The position numbers were made by a program, and so were the translations under genes. Shown here piece after piece: positions 1-10,300 of a stretch of 64,000 nucleotides of DNA. The notes under the pieces are model-generated. The model was not told where the DNA came from. It ran no database searches and saw only the letters and a program-made list of their open reading frames with translations. Every line of letters starts with the position of its first letter. Position 1 is the stretch's first letter. This DNA comes from Aedes albopictus (taxonomy: Eukaryota > Arthropoda > Insecta > Diptera > Culicidae): contig NC_085136.1 in NCBI RefSeq assembly GCF_035046485.1, positions 78,819,734 to 78,883,733 of the forward strand. Direction: 5' to 3'.

Positions 1-1040
1 ATAAAGGACATTTGGCATAAAGGACGTTTGGCATAATGGACATTTGGCATAAAGTACGTTTGGCATAAAATGATTTCAGTAAAAAGTGAACTACATACTT
101 AACGTAAAAGAATGATAAGTATTCCAAAGAAGGATAATACATTATAATGTATTAATTTTGATGCTGGGTCATTAGGCCGAATGGTCATTAGGCCGAATGG
201 TCATCAGGACGAATTGAAAGTTAGCCGTTGTTTTTACCTTTTCCAACAATTTTTGCCAAAAACTAGTTTAACAATGAAACTAAAAAGAATAGCCTATGTT
301 TTAAAGAAGGAAAAATTTATGAATTGAATATCAGCAGTTTCAGCGCCAAAAACTATTTTAGCAATGATACTAGAAAGAACAGTCTATATTTAAAAGAAGG
401 AAAAATTCATGGGTAAAATATCAGTAGATCCAGCATCAATAAAGTATCTTCGTGCCTGTCACACGATACACACATGCAAAATGGTCATTTGCAGAGGAAG
501 CTCTCAGTTAATAACTGTGGAAGTGTTCATAGAACACTAAGCTGAGAAGAAGGCTTTGTCTCAGTGGGGACGTAACGGCAAGAAGAAGACCCAATGCCCA
601 TTCGGCCTAATGACCTTCGGCCGAATGGCCTGACACCATTAATTTTTATGATATAATATGCAGACAAGGATGATTTGCTGGAAAGAACCATTACCGGAAT
701 CTAAATTGCTTGTTTCGATGAAGAACAGCCTATATACAAAAGAAGGAACATTCCCCAATCAAATTCATGGAAGCAAAAGGTTATTTCGAAAATAAGAGAT
801 CCAGCATAATGCACCAACAACAAGTTTGCCTTCTTTACCTTGAAGGCTGTTCTTTAATTTCTCTCCAGAGGGAAAATATATTTCACATATTCTTTATGCC
901 AAACGTCCTTTATGCCAAACGTCCCTTTATGCCAAATGTCCTTTCTGCCAAACGTCCTTTATGCCAAATGTCCTTTATGCCAAACGTCCTTATGCCAAAT
1001 GTCTTTATGCCAAACGGCCTTATGCCAAACGTACCAGACC
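1..1040. mobile_element. Foldback-type element with tandem-repeat arms
   Basis: The left arm (1-80) repeats TTTGGCATAAAGGACG; the right arm (about 898-1040) repeats its reverse complement TATGCCAAACGTCCTT about eight times. Long inverted arms built from short tandem repeats are the hallmark of Foldback-like elements. The left end may continue outside the window. Reading frames through the right arm only reflect the repeat. Confidence 0.7.
164..636. mobile_element. Nested element with repeated GGTCATTAGGCCGAATGG termini
   Basis: Left end 164-215 has two tandem copies of GGTCATTAGGCCGAAT; right end 592-636 has the inverted form GGCCTAATGACC and CGGCCGAATGG. Flanks ATTAATTTT on both sides look like a short target duplication. 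Inside, a ~95 bp unit (AGAATAGCCTAT...AAGAAGGAAAAATT) is repeated at about 253-345 and 347-440, with a diverged third copy near 715-800. Positions 500-590 resemble the 3' part of a Feilai SINE. Confidence 0.6.
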
Positions 1041-1404
1041 CTAGTATTTCTGCGTAACGTAATTAAAGGATCTTCCCTTAGAAGCGGTCTCAAAACTTTA
1101 AAAGACGCATTGTTTGAAAATTACAAACAAGAAAAGGTTTCTCACCTTCCTACGACTACAATAATCCAGAAACTTCAAATAAAAAAAAAAGTTCGTACTC
1201 ACCTTTTCTGGCAGGGGTCGTTCAAGTCGTTCAAGTCGGCGTATATAAAGTCCGCATTTTTTCCCGTACAGCCAACCGTGATGTATGAATGCTCAACGAA
1301 CGATGGTTACCAGCTGTCGCCTGAACTGCTCTTCAGATCCGTTCTTGTTTTGTTTCGCTATCAAACTGGAACTAATCGTTTACGGCAACAATAACAGCAG
1401 CAGT
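1041..1404. other. No gene recognised
   Basis: Ordinary AT-rich DNA between the foldback arm and the SINE. The frame crossing it begins in repeat sequence and has no recognisable domain. Confidence 0.5.
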
Positions 1405-1581
1405 GTGGAGCGGACCTGGTATGATGGTTAGAACACTAGACTATCACGCCGAGGACCTGGGATCGAATCCCACTCCCGACAAACTCGCAAAATGTGAGTT
1501 CTTCCTTCGGAAGAGAAGTAAAGCGTGGTTCCCGAGATGAACTAGCCTAGGGCTAAAAATCTCGTTAATACAGATAAAAAA
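1405..1581 (+). mobile_element. tRNA-derived SINE, copy 1
   Basis: Internal Pol III promoter: A-box-like TGGTTAGAACACT and B box GGATCGAATCC. The same sequence recurs at 46406-46583. Flanked by a 12 bp target duplication AACAATAACAGC (1387-1398 and 1582-1593). Confidence 0.8.
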
Positions 1582-1756
1582 AACAATAACAGCTTTCTGG
1601 CCTTAGGTCTCAGGAACATCAATTTCTTTTTTATTCAACTTCAGTTTAGTTCACTTCTTCGCTAGGGGCACCTAGCGAGATTCTCTTCAGGCTTCACCGT
1701 TCATGTGGCTTCTATTGTTCCTTCACCCTCGAGATTATGAACACATTTTCTATCAA

Positions 1757-2250
1757 CACTAGGCTCAGTGTACCAGTTATGGCAATAGTACCTCAAATTC
1801 GCCATAGTTGATTTTCAACCTTTAAAGATACAAATCAACAAGAAAAAAATCGTGAAGAACAGATCACGATCACAAAAGATGATTACAATCATTCAAACTT
1901 CACAATTTGCTCAAATTATGGTAGAAATAAATCATTTTCCTTAACTTTTCGGCCTCTTTGCACCCTATTTCCCCAGTTATGGCAAATCCCATAAGGAATG
2001 CATGTAAATAGTGCGAAGTGGAACCCAAATTAACAAATGTGTCCATAACTGGTACAGGGTTCCTATCATTGGCACACGCCGTAATAAATACTAAAAGTAG
2101 TTTTGGCTCCGGTTTTATATTTTTCCTATAAAGTATGAGCACTAATCAATCATTTGACTTATTGTTTACATTCTTTGGTTTTCTTCTTATTTTTGTAGAA
2201 ATAGTTTTTCTTAGGTGGTGCGATAACTGGTACAGGCACCCTAACAGACT
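1757..2250. mobile_element. MITE-like repeat with GTACCAGTTAT inverted ends
   Basis: Left GTGTACCAGTTATGGCAATA and right TGCGATAACTGGTACAGGCA are inverted. The CCTGTACCAGT core also appears at about 39570 and 59365, so it is a dispersed family. An internal inverted copy lies at about 2040-2060. Confidence 0.5.
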
Positions 2251-2439
2251 TTGCACCGACTTTCACTATTTCGATGGTTAGAGGTCCTTTGCACTCGGCG
2301 AAGTAAACATCAAAACAACTTATGAAATTTAGCCGTAACTGTAAAGTATGAATGCCATAAGAATACCTTATGAAAATTTATCATGCTTGATATGACTAAT
2401 TCCATACGATGAACTTATGAACAGGGCGGATAAATCAAT

Positions 2440-2735
2440 GGAAGATTTTCCGAAACCGTTACTTCCCGGACAGGTACCGAGGTCTGTCCTGCGATTCCGG
2501 CCACGAGTCGCAATGCACTGTTTAACACTCTTCGATTACGCCTCGTACACAGCACTGCAACCTATGCTGGGGCACCATACCTGAGTATTGAGCCATCTAC
2601 GCTCGGCAGTAGACGCCGCTTACTTTTACGTGATCCCTCGACGTTCTGCATGATTGTCGCTATAGCGTTGACAGTCTTCAACGCCTTTCCGCAGGCGTAA
2701 TTGACGTGCTTCATTAAGTTCAAACGCTATAAAGA
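2440..2735 (-). pseudogene. R1-clade non-LTR retrotransposon fragment (RT thumb region)
   Basis: Minus-strand translation includes HVNYACGKALKTVNAIATIM, RRLLPSVDGSILRYGAPA and RNRRVLNSALRLVAG, typical of R1-lineage reverse transcriptases after the palm. A stop follows YGAPA. It is probably the continuation of the fragment at 3190-3560, split by the MITE at 2740-3062. Confidence 0.6.
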
Positions 2736-2739
2736 GAGT

Positions 2740-3065
2740 TTTGATGCAATTAGGTTTTAAAATTTTGAAAAAAGTATTCATTTTTTGATTTTATACGAAA
2801 TAGCACCTTTTTCTGAGCCACTATGATTTTTTTTTCAGATTTTTGGAACTTTATTTTGATACCTAAAATCAATTTCAAAGAGATTTTTCGAAATCCGCCC
2901 AATACAAAATGCAACGAGGGGTGATTCGACAAATCGCTCCCACACAAACTTTAAATTGATATTTAAATAGGTTCCCGGGCACCAAAATTGATGAAAATTT
3001 AGATTTCGGCTCAGTTTGGCATGCAGATTCGGAATATGGAATTATCCCAACACCGCTAAAGAAGC
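2740..3065 (-). mobile_element. Palindromic-family repeat, copy A
   Basis: Shares long near-identical stretches with 53032-53390, 53384-54657 and 26215-26400: CACCGCTAAAGAAG end, GGGGTGATTCGACAAATCG, and GATTTTATACGAAATAGCACC. This copy is inverted relative to the 53 kb copies and sits inside the R1 remnant. Confidence 0.65.
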
Positions 3066-3189
3066 GTGACATAGGGGAGAGGGGGATTGGAAATGGGCAA
3101 TTTTTGCGTGACGTAATTTATGGACGCTCCCCTACGATCTCCATTCTTTGGACTGCTTTTCAGAAGCTGACTAGAAGCATTTCTATTTT

Positions 3190-3560
3190 GTGTTGGGCAA
3201 TCTGAAGATTGACTCCAGTTATCCAGTTTTTTAGATAATATGCCGTTGTACATGGTATTCCAGAGCGCTGGACCGAGTATGGACCCTTGGGAAACACCTG
3301 ACGTAACTCATAAAGACCTCTGTGACTTGCGCTATAGTCTCGTACACCAACCTTCGTCTAGGCATTTTTGTAGCGTTGTCCTGCTCATATTGGGAAGCAC
3401 CAATATCGCCGTTCTAAGTGCTACATTAGGCATCCTATCCGGACCGCGAGCTTTCCTCTTTATCGCGATTACCAATAGCTCTGCGGTCCTTCCTCCGAGC
3501 ACATCCGGTGGGTTCTTCTTCAGTCTCAGCGTATGGGGTAGGAGGCCACAACGTTGGGTC
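3190..3560 (-). pseudogene. R1-clade non-LTR retrotransposon fragment (RT fingers/palm, internally deleted)
   Basis: Minus strand reads AIKRKARGPDRMPNVALRTA and LQKCLDEGWCTRL, then after a stop and a gap VFPKGPYSVQRSG / GSILGPALWNTMYNGIL. These are RT blocks around the A and GxxQGS motifs with the DNA between them deleted. A dead copy. Confidence 0.6.
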
Positions 3561-3604
3561 ATGGTTATGGAAGAACATGAGTTTTGACAATGATTATGAA
3601 AGTA

Positions 3605-3748
3605 TGTACCGTGAGGTCGCCATTCACCGCTCATGACCTACACTCCATGCACCGCTCGTTTCATACGATTTATATTCAAATCGTATGAAACGAGCGGTGA
3701 GTGGAGCATGAGCGATGAATGGCCGGCCACCTTACGGTACATGAGTTT
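3605..3748. mobile_element. Short palindromic MITE
   Basis: Centre is a perfect 21 bp stem ACCGCTCGTTTCATACGATTT around a six-base loop (3651-3698). Outer arms GTACCGTGAGGTCGCCATTC and GAATGGCCGGCCACCTTACG also pair. Confidence 0.65.
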
Positions 3749-3790
3749 GAAATATAGAGAAAAAGGAGAAAGCAGATACAAAAGTATAAA

Positions 3791-4045
3791 CACAGAGAAA
3801 CAGACATCACACTCTCATCGCTTCCCATCGATCACCTTTTCAACGATTGATTCAAATATTCAGTAGTAGGTCGATTGACCACTCGCACCGCTGATATCGT
3901 TTTCGCTCCTGTTTGACGTTTGCTCACTACCGCCATCTAGTGACGGCCCGTCCAAACACAGTAAGTTTAGCATCGGGTGATTACGTTTTCTTGACGATGT
4001 TTTTTGATAAAACTTGTTCTAAGTGTGACGTCTGTTTCTCTCTGG
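3791..4045. mobile_element. CAGAGAAACAGACGT-family MITE, copy 1
   Basis: Inverted ends CACAGAGAAACAGACATCAC and GTGTGACGTCTGTTTCTCTC. Related copies at 23884-24110, 33114-33367 and 36581-36844 share the ends and internal TTTGACGTTTGCTCACTACC-type sequence. Confidence 0.7.
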
Positions 4046-4064
4046 TATAAAAAAAAGAAAAAGG

Positions 4065-4140
4065 AAGGGCCAGGAAATGAACCCAGGTCCTTTTGAATAC
4101 AAATCAGAAGCGGTAGACTACCAAACCAGGTTTTGCATGT
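4065..4140 (-). mobile_element. tRNA-derived SINE fragment
   Basis: Minus strand has a tRNA-like TGGTTTGGTAGTCTACCGC A-box region and GGTTCATTTCC B-box region. Lies directly beside the preceding MITE. Too short and diverged to be a functional tRNA gene. Confidence 0.5.
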
Positions 4141-5540
4141 AATATAAGTTTATTGGTTTAAATACTCACATTTGTCCGGCAAGAATATCAGCGATTCGGC
4201 GTAGTAGAGTCCAGTTATCCGCGTTGAAGTAATTTCGACAATATAAGATTAGAATCAAACTTCACCAGGAGCGTTCGGATCAATGAGCACAACACCGTAA
4301 ACAGCTTGATGTTCCCTTTTTTGCAATAATTCATTTTACACTACCCTAGCAGTGTCTTGATTTTATTCTTCACAGTATAAGACCAAATTGGTTCCCTCTC
4401 TTCCTGCGGCGCTGTTCTCGATGCACTTGAGAATGTCAGTATTAGGTTAGTAAGTGTTTGCTACAGATATATTAGATTTTCCTATCAGGAAAACCGTTGT
4501 GTTCCATGTGCTGCGTCTGTTGTGTGTGTGTTAGGTATTAGGTAGCAGCGTTCCCCGTTCGATATCGGTTGGCAGCTACGCTCTAGATCGGCGTCGCGAT
4601 ATAATGTTGTATTCCTCTATGTTATAAATTTGCATAAATAAGAACAATTGGTATGATCGCTTGCTCGGCTCCAGAAACGCACAAATCTTCTATAAACACA
4701 TTCTTTGCGGTCAACAAAAAATCGATAAAAATCACTCTTCGCTCTAAACTAACATACGAACAAACGAAACTGCATCTTTCAGCTAATTGGAAATTTTTAC
4801 AACAAAACCAAGCCGGCAATCAGCTGTTAAACAATAATGGACAGTGCATAAGAGGCGGATTCCTCACACGATGCTCTTCGGAGTAACATTTACGAATACT
4901 GCACATTGTCGGTTGCTCCCAACCCTACTTTTCATACTTCCTATTAAAAACCGGTACTGGGACTTGCGTGGAAAACAGCTTGTTTCGTAAAAACACAGTA
5001 CGATTTCAGTTTCGGGGCGAAAAATAAGGAACTCAAAACTTAAAAAGCATAAAAGTGTGAAACGGATTATTACAAAAAAGATTCTGCCCATTTCTGGATT
5101 GCAACGTATTTCGATAAAACAACAAATGGACAAAATTAGGAAAGACGCTCTTTTTGCGGTTAGCTTGATCTGCATTATCTTTCTTCTGCTCTTTTTTTTT
5201 TTTGATTTTGTTCAATGAGGAATTATAATGGGTAAATGTTTTTTTTTGTTCTATAAGTTATGTTTTAATTATTTAACCATCTCTAAGCTGCAAATTATCA
5301 TCAATTCGATATAAGTTAGTTTTTTTTCTTTTATCTTTAATTAATAGTAGGGTATTACTCTTTCTCTCTATCTCACTTGTGTTACGCATTCTTTCTCAGG
5401 GATACTTTTGACTCTTTCTGCAGTCCGCGGATCGATGCTTTAAGGTATAAATCTACTATGATGATGAGTTCTACAAATACACTTGATCGGCTATGATAAA
5501 AGGTCGATTCGCTGTTCAACGCATTGATTCGTGCTATGGA
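4141..5540. other. Unassigned sequence, no gene recognised
   Basis: AT-rich DNA with no convincing coding region, tRNA or clear inverted-repeat element. Poly-T runs occur at 5190-5200 and 5240. Frames here are under 105 codons and have no family resemblance. Confidence 0.4.
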
Positions 5541-6260
5541 ATAAAACAAAATTAATACAGGGGTGGAACTCCAGAAAACAACAGCGCAGAAATTTCTTGA
5601 GCAATCTTAGCAAGAGTTCGCGAAAAAAAATCTCTGGGAAAAACTGCTGTACGAATGTCAGCCAATGCTGTTAGTTATCACAAATTTCACGTGACTTTGA
5701 CATTTGAATATTCCGATCTCAAGCGAAAATAGTCATGTGTGGATATGTATTTCGGAAACTATTTTTGGATTACTGTTAGGTTAGTGAAACTGAATAGTAA
5801 TATATTATAAATGACCGATACCAGCAGAAATCTCTGGGTAAATGCCTGACATAGTCTCTGAAAGAGTTTCAGAACAAGTTTCCAGGCGCAATCTTAGATG
5901 GATTTTTTGAAGAAATCTCCAAAAATGAATCTTAAGAAGAATTAATAACGAGCATTACGGAAGTTTTAGTAAAAATGTTTTGAAAGACTTTTTAGGGGAT
6001 TTCAGAAAAAAATATGGAGAAATATTTGAAGGATTTTTTGCAACTTATGAATGGGTTCCAAATGTAGAATAACATCGAAAATTCTCAAACGAATTCATAG
6101 AGATATTATTGCAGAACTCTATCCATGAAGGAACAATGTTCTGTTGTATTTCATTGAGTGTTTCTTGGACAAATCCTTCAGACATCCCTGGTAAAATTTC
6201 TAGGGATATGTCTGAATGCATTTTCTGGTGGTATTTCTACAGAATCGTTAAAAGAATCCC
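5540..6260. repeat. Degenerate short-period repeat (GGAATTCCT/GAAATTTC type)
   Basis: Recurrent AGAAATTTCTTGAGC, TCTCTGGGAAAA and GAAATTTTTGAAGGA-like words at roughly 12-30 bp spacing; the first of several such blocks in the window. Confidence 0.4.
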
Positions 6261-6519
6261 ATGGGACGCCGTGACTCTTCTGTGACAAGTTTGTTACTTG
6301 GGTAGAGACGAATTTCCAATATACTAGCTATCTTTCTTAGATCGTAGACCATTTTTCTACAGAAATTCGGCAAAAACTATTTGCTATTTTTTTTCCTGAA
6401 ATATATCGGAGCCGACCAAGTCTGTACTTCCAACCATTTGTCCTTTTGGCCTTGTATAGCTGAACCGGCTCAGAAAACAGCACCGACAGCGCGGAAGCAG
6501 AAAGAGACGCATTCATCCA

Positions 6520-7030
6520 ATTATATCTTTTCAGCTGATTTTATTAAACTTTCTCTATCAACTTAATCTCGCTCTATCTTACCTACTAAAAAGTGGTTTC
6601 CGATAAGCAATTTCGCCACAACACTCACACACACATGTTGCTTTTGCCCATCCCAAAAAAGAGTAGTATAGAATCGACATGCACTCCAGCTTGGTCTCAC
6701 CAATACCTTACCATTTATCATCCTCATCCATTCCTGGTTACGTTTCAATCCTGGTTCCATTCCGTTGCCCGTCCCGTTCCTCGCATGCTGTAACACCATC
6801 CCACATCTCACTACTCTTCTGCGATATTTTAAGCCAATCAAAGCCGAAGTATCACGCACGACGCTGCACAGATTTCCCCCTTCCCCTGATCGAGGGAGTT
6901 ATATCACCGCTTGGGGTGGGTGAACATGTCTCTGTGTTGTATGTGTGCCCGCCATGTATGTGTGTGTGGTTCGATATCGTAGCCACAGTTTTTTTCCTCT
7001 TCCTCCTCATTACTCATCACTCTACACTAT
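6520..7030 (-). other. Dlic: Dlic 3' UTR (approximate)
   Basis: Sequence after the stop codon contains no recognisable repeat and is less AT-rich than the flanking repeats. An AATAAA on the minus strand lies at 6545-6540, about 485 nt past the stop. The exact cleavage site is inferred. Confidence 0.5.
6540..6545 (-). terminator. Candidate Dlic polyadenylation signal AATAAA
   Basis: Minus-strand AATAAA within TTTAATAAAATCAGC, the first canonical signal recognised downstream of the Dlic stop in non-repeat sequence. Use is inferred, not shown. Confidence 0.45.
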
Positions 7031-7306
7031 TTAACAATCGGTCTGTGCTGGAAAGTCGAGGTCCTTCTTGACGCTACGCGTCAAACGGTCCAACTCCATG
7101 GCAGCGTCAGTTCGCATGGAAATTTTCTCGCTGGCCGTCACTAGGGCGTCGCCGGCCCCGTTGGTCGCCCGCGGCGATACGCCGGTGCCCCCCGCTAAAC
7201 TGGGCGCGGCCGCCGGCGAGCCGGACTTTTTATGCAGCAACGAGTTGAAGAAGTTCGCCAGGACGCCCTCGCCGCTGGGGGTGCCTGGGTTGAGCTTGCC
7301 GTCGAC
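7031..7306 (-). CDS. Dlic: Dlic coding exon 8 (adaptor-binding helix, stop)
   Basis: Acceptor CATTTCAG precedes GTCGACGGCAAG; stop is TAA at 7033-7031. Encodes residues 407-497. [18 protein letters not shown] corresponds to the adaptor-binding helix of animal LIC1; the end reads [21 protein letters not shown] block of CpG-rich coding sequence inside an AT-rich, TE-filled neighbourhood, 11.1 kb from exon 7. Confidence 0.93.
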   Translation of the reverse strand, partial: VDGKLNPGTPSGEGVLANFFNSLLHKKSGSPAAAPSLAGGTGVSPRATNGAGDALVTASEKISMRTDAAMELDRLTRSVKKDLDFPAQTDC

Positions 7307-10300
7307 CTGAAATGAAGCACAGAGAAGGGAAAATATTAATTATTCACGCCATGCTGATCTATCTTGAAGGGATAGATGATATCCCAGATCATTTTCCGTC
7401 GTCTGTCACCTAAAACGGAAGAGTTCGTGGGAAGTTATCAAGCCGGCTTTATCGATAGCCGGTCGACAACGGATCAGATCTTCACCATACGGCAAATCCT
7501 CCAGAAATGCCGTGAATACCAGTTCCCAACGCATCACCTGTTTTAAATTCATTAACCAATTAACTTCAAAGCGGCATACCACAGTATCGACCGCACAGAG
7601 CTATGGAGAATCATGAGCGAAAACGGCTTTCCTGTGAAGCTGACTAGACTGATTAAAGCAACGATGTACGGTGTGCAAAACTGCGTAAGGGTTTCAGGTG
7701 AACTATCCAGTTCATTCGAATCTCATCAGAGACTGCGGCAGATGATGGGCTCTCATGCCTTGAAGAGACTCTTCAATATCGCTCTGAAAGGTGTAATGCG
7801 TCGAGCCGGGCTCAACAGCCGGGGTATGATTTTCATAAAAGCCGGTCAATTTGTGTGCTTTGCTAATGACATGGACTGGACATTATCGCCATAACATTTA
7901 GAACGGTGACAGAATTATACACCCGCCTGAAACGCAAAGCAGCAAAGATCGGACTGTTGGTGAATGCGTCTGAAACAAAGTATATGCTGGCAGGTGGAGC
8001 CGAACACGGCCGAATCCGTCAAGGACGATAGACGGAGATACCTCTGAGGTGTTCGTCTACCTCGGATCCTTACTTAAGGTCGACAACAATGCTAGCATCA
8101 TCAGTGGAAGTTGTCCCTACTATGGGCTCCAAAAGAGCTGCGGTCTTGAAAGATTCACCCACGCACCAAGTGCACCATGTACAAGACGCAGATAAGACCG
8201 GTAGTCCTCTACAGACACGAGACATGGACCAAGCTCGAGGATGACCTGCAAGTACTCAGAGTTTTCGAGCGACGCGTGCTAAGGACGATCTACGGCGGTG
8301 TGCAGGAGAATAGTGTTTGACGAAGAAGAATGAACCACGAGCTCGGTGCACTTTACGGCGAACCCAGCATCCAGAAGGTGGCCAAAGCCGGAAGGATGTG
8401 ATGGGTATGGCATGTTGCAAGAATGCCGGACAACAACCCAGAAAAATTGGTGTTCGATCCGATTGGCACAAGAAGGCGTGGAGCGCAGAAAGCACGGTGG
8501 GCGGATCAGATGGGCTGACTGACTGAAAATGACTAACTCATCGACTACAAGAATTATCGTTACACTTACACTTGGAAATGACCACAGTAGATGGAAATAA
8601 ACGTGATCGCAAATCGATCACGTTCTGATCAATAAATTGTAAATATTTGCGCCTAAAACTGTTATTCGTCATCAATAATGCGCGGTTGGTACTCCTTCGG
8701 GAGCTACTGATCAAGGAAGCTACGTTAACAATGCAAATGAGAGCACCATCGGGTGTGGAAGAGCATCTACCGAGCGATTGGCTCGAAGAGTGCCGAAAGG
8801 TTTTGGAGATAAACACAACGTAAGCGATCATGATGCAGCATGGCATCCGGCAGAATGTGATGCGATACAAACAAAATCGACACGTAAGACAATTGAAAGG
8901 TGAAAGCAACACTTTAACGAACACCTACAAAGAATACAGAACGATCGGCCATGGGTGATCAAGGCAACGGTCAATCGACAAACAAACTATGCCATCAACA
9001 CGTTTCAAAATCTAATAAATAAGATTTATGTAGGTACTCCAAATCAAGGCCTGGCAACACTTCTTATATGGGTTTTTGTTGGTATCCTCACGGTATTTCT
9101 CGATAAACAGTCACGACGAACCGATTCGGGCAGCGGAATCTCCAGGAAGATCACGACCGGCGGGGACAGAACTATAACCCTTTCTTAAGAAACTTAGGGG
9201 CCATCCATTAGTACGTCACGGTCGTAGGGAGGAGAGGGGTTTATGAAACTGTGACAAGCATTGTATTAGGTATAGGAAAATCCCATACGAATGGGAGAGG
9301 GGGCCGAAAATTCCCTATTTTAGCGTGACGTACTTAATGAATGCTCCCTTAAGAACTTTCGGAGACCGCGTAAATTATTATTACATACAACAACTATATT
9401 CACGTACGTTTAACAGTGGACTAGGTAACAATATATTATATCCTCTCTCATGGCCGTACATATGGGAACAAATACTCGTACTGCCGACACTCTTCCTCGA
9501 CATTGTCAACGGCCACTGCCACCGATGAGACCCAACAATGCTACAAAATGTTGTTGCTTGATGGATCCTATGGGTTTGGTCAGAGTAATGACGACCATGG
9601 ATTCGGACGGGCAATAACGAATGCTCACCAAAATTTTTTTCGACAAACCCTTGGCGAAAAAGCTCCTTATATCAATATGTTCGGCCTTGATGTTCGATCT
9701 ACAGTGACGAAATCGATGCTACTGATGCTGTCCTCGAACACAATCGTGGATTCCTGATGTACGAACCCGAAATCCTCTAGAAGTTTTCGGAGCTACAGTA
9801 GCTCTCTGCACGCTTCGGACAGCGCTTAGTATGTTCCGCCTCTATGCTAGACAACGCCCCACTCGTTTGTTTACGGCTCACCCAGCAGATAGTCACTCCT
9901 CCTATTTGTAACACGAAGCCGGCATTGGACTTCCGGTCCGTTGTATCGTTGCTCCAATCGACGTCGCTGTAGCCAACCAGTTTGAAGGGGGTTTCACTAA
10001 TACAGGAAAGCTTGAGTTGTAGTCGTGTAGTCTTCACCAAGTAGCGCACTACCCGCATCACCACCGACCAATCATTTTCAGCCGATTCACTGACTTTTCT
10101 GCTGAGAATTGACACGCTTGCAAAAACGTCAGGCCGCGTGTTGACTGCTACGTAGAGTAACGCTACTGTAGCGCTCCGACCAGGCAATGGTACTCCATAT
10201 TGCTGGGCAGCGGCTTGCTTCCTTCGGCAGTACCCGACATCCAATAGAATGCTTGATCCTTTCACGCGGACCAGACCAAATTTCTTGGTAATCTTTGATA

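Noticed and set aside
767..1394. Frames of 96 and 160 codons rich in MPNVL/AKRPL
   Set aside because: Translation of the tandem TATGCCAAACGTCCTT repeat in the foldback arm.
1405..1581. Functional tRNA gene
   Set aside because: Has Pol III boxes but no tRNA fold; recurs with a SINE body and target duplications.
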